Shown: piece after piece, positions 63,959 to 64,000 of the stretch
Position numbering within the stretch: the stretch's first letter is position 1
How the letters are laid out: each line of letters begins with the position of its first letter
Assembly: GCA_022833215.1 (NCBI GenBank)
Contig: JAIPUZ010000092.1
Coordinates: 51,078 to 115,077, forward strand
Direction: 5' to 3'
Source of the DNA: Mesorhizobium sp.
GTDB lineage: Bacteria > Pseudomonadota > Alphaproteobacteria > Rhizobiales > Rhizobiaceae
DNA: 64,000 nucleotides
Notes under the pieces: model-generated
The model's input: only the letters and a program-made list of their open reading frames with translations
Databases searched by the model: none
Told to the model about the DNA's origin: nothing
Position numbers and translations under genes: made by a program

Positions 63959-64000
63959 GCGCATCCTCATTCTGGGCGGAACGACGGAAGCGCGGCAGGC
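63957..64000 (+). CDS. cobK: Precorrin-6A reductase, 5' end only
   Basis: The last 44 bases read [14 protein letters not shown], the conserved N-terminus of CobK/CbiJ, an NADPH-dependent reductase that acts just before CobL. AAGGAG lies 11 bases before the ATG, within the cobL coding region. The gene is cut by the window edge. Confidence 0.85.
   Translation, partial: MRILILGGTTEARQ

Overview
The window looks like a chromosomal stretch of a GC-rich alphaproteobacterium of the Hyphomicrobiales (Rhizobiales), probably near the Phyllobacteriaceae/Brucellaceae. The evidence is a circularly permuted two-piece tmRNA whose tag reads ANDNYAEARLAA, a BA14K-family secreted protein, the order folA-hflK-hflC-DUF2065-htrA followed by serB/miaA and ilvBH, aerobic-type cobalamin genes (cobF, cobE, cobL, cobM, cobK), and intergenic repeats of a type common in this order. 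No phage, insertion sequence, CRISPR array or plasmid-type gene was found, so most of it is core or stable accessory genome.

Layout. 0-9.4 kb: a secreted Gly/Asn-rich protein, a barrel-like exported protein, a small iron-permease-family protein, a UvrD/PcrA helicase carrying an unusual palindromic in-frame insertion, and a membrane PQQ dehydrogenase. 9.4-17.5 kb: an FAD-linked oxidase, a very large AsmA protein, an sspB-DUF4169-RHH operon, a P-loop ATPase with a possible non-canonical start, the tmRNA gene and a DUF2853 gene. SspB and tmRNA are partners in tagging and proteolysis of stalled peptides and lie close together. 17.7-24.4 kb: thyA, then a molybdate locus (stand-alone Mop, Mo-box, modABC, a ModE-like HTH protein), an isolated cobF, a DUF4424 gene and folA. 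24.6-31 kb: membrane quality control (hflKC, DUF2065, a Do-type protease), then serB and miaA whose 5' ends overlap head to head.

31-40 kb: a diguanylate cyclase, a HerA-like ATPase, the acetolactate synthase genes behind a clear attenuator with a branched-chain leader peptide, a LysE exporter, a RecD-like helicase and pdxJ. 40-44.4 kb: kup, then the most unusual locus of the window. Here two membrane proteins with HTH-like N-termini and a divergent lipoprotein all end in the same undescribed two-cysteine SDGG domain. 44.6-54.9 kb: an FAD monooxygenase, a TetR regulator with an operator palindrome ahead of ilvC, a BA14K protein, an EEP hydrolase, a Nudix-like protein, a MacAB-type efflux operon, a PhzF protein and tRNA-Lys(CTT). 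55-64 kb: a PAS-GGDEF-EAL protein, a DUF2478 protein and a tightly overlapping cobalamin operon (cobL-E-M-A-B-S-T) divergent from cobK, which is cut by the window edge.

Functional themes are branched-chain amino-acid synthesis (ilvB, ilvH, ilvC, with two separate controls), cobalamin synthesis, molybdate uptake, folate/dTMP metabolism (thyA, folA), and protein quality control (tmRNA, SspB, HflKC, HtrA). All start sites, operators and terminators were read by eye; no similarity search was run.
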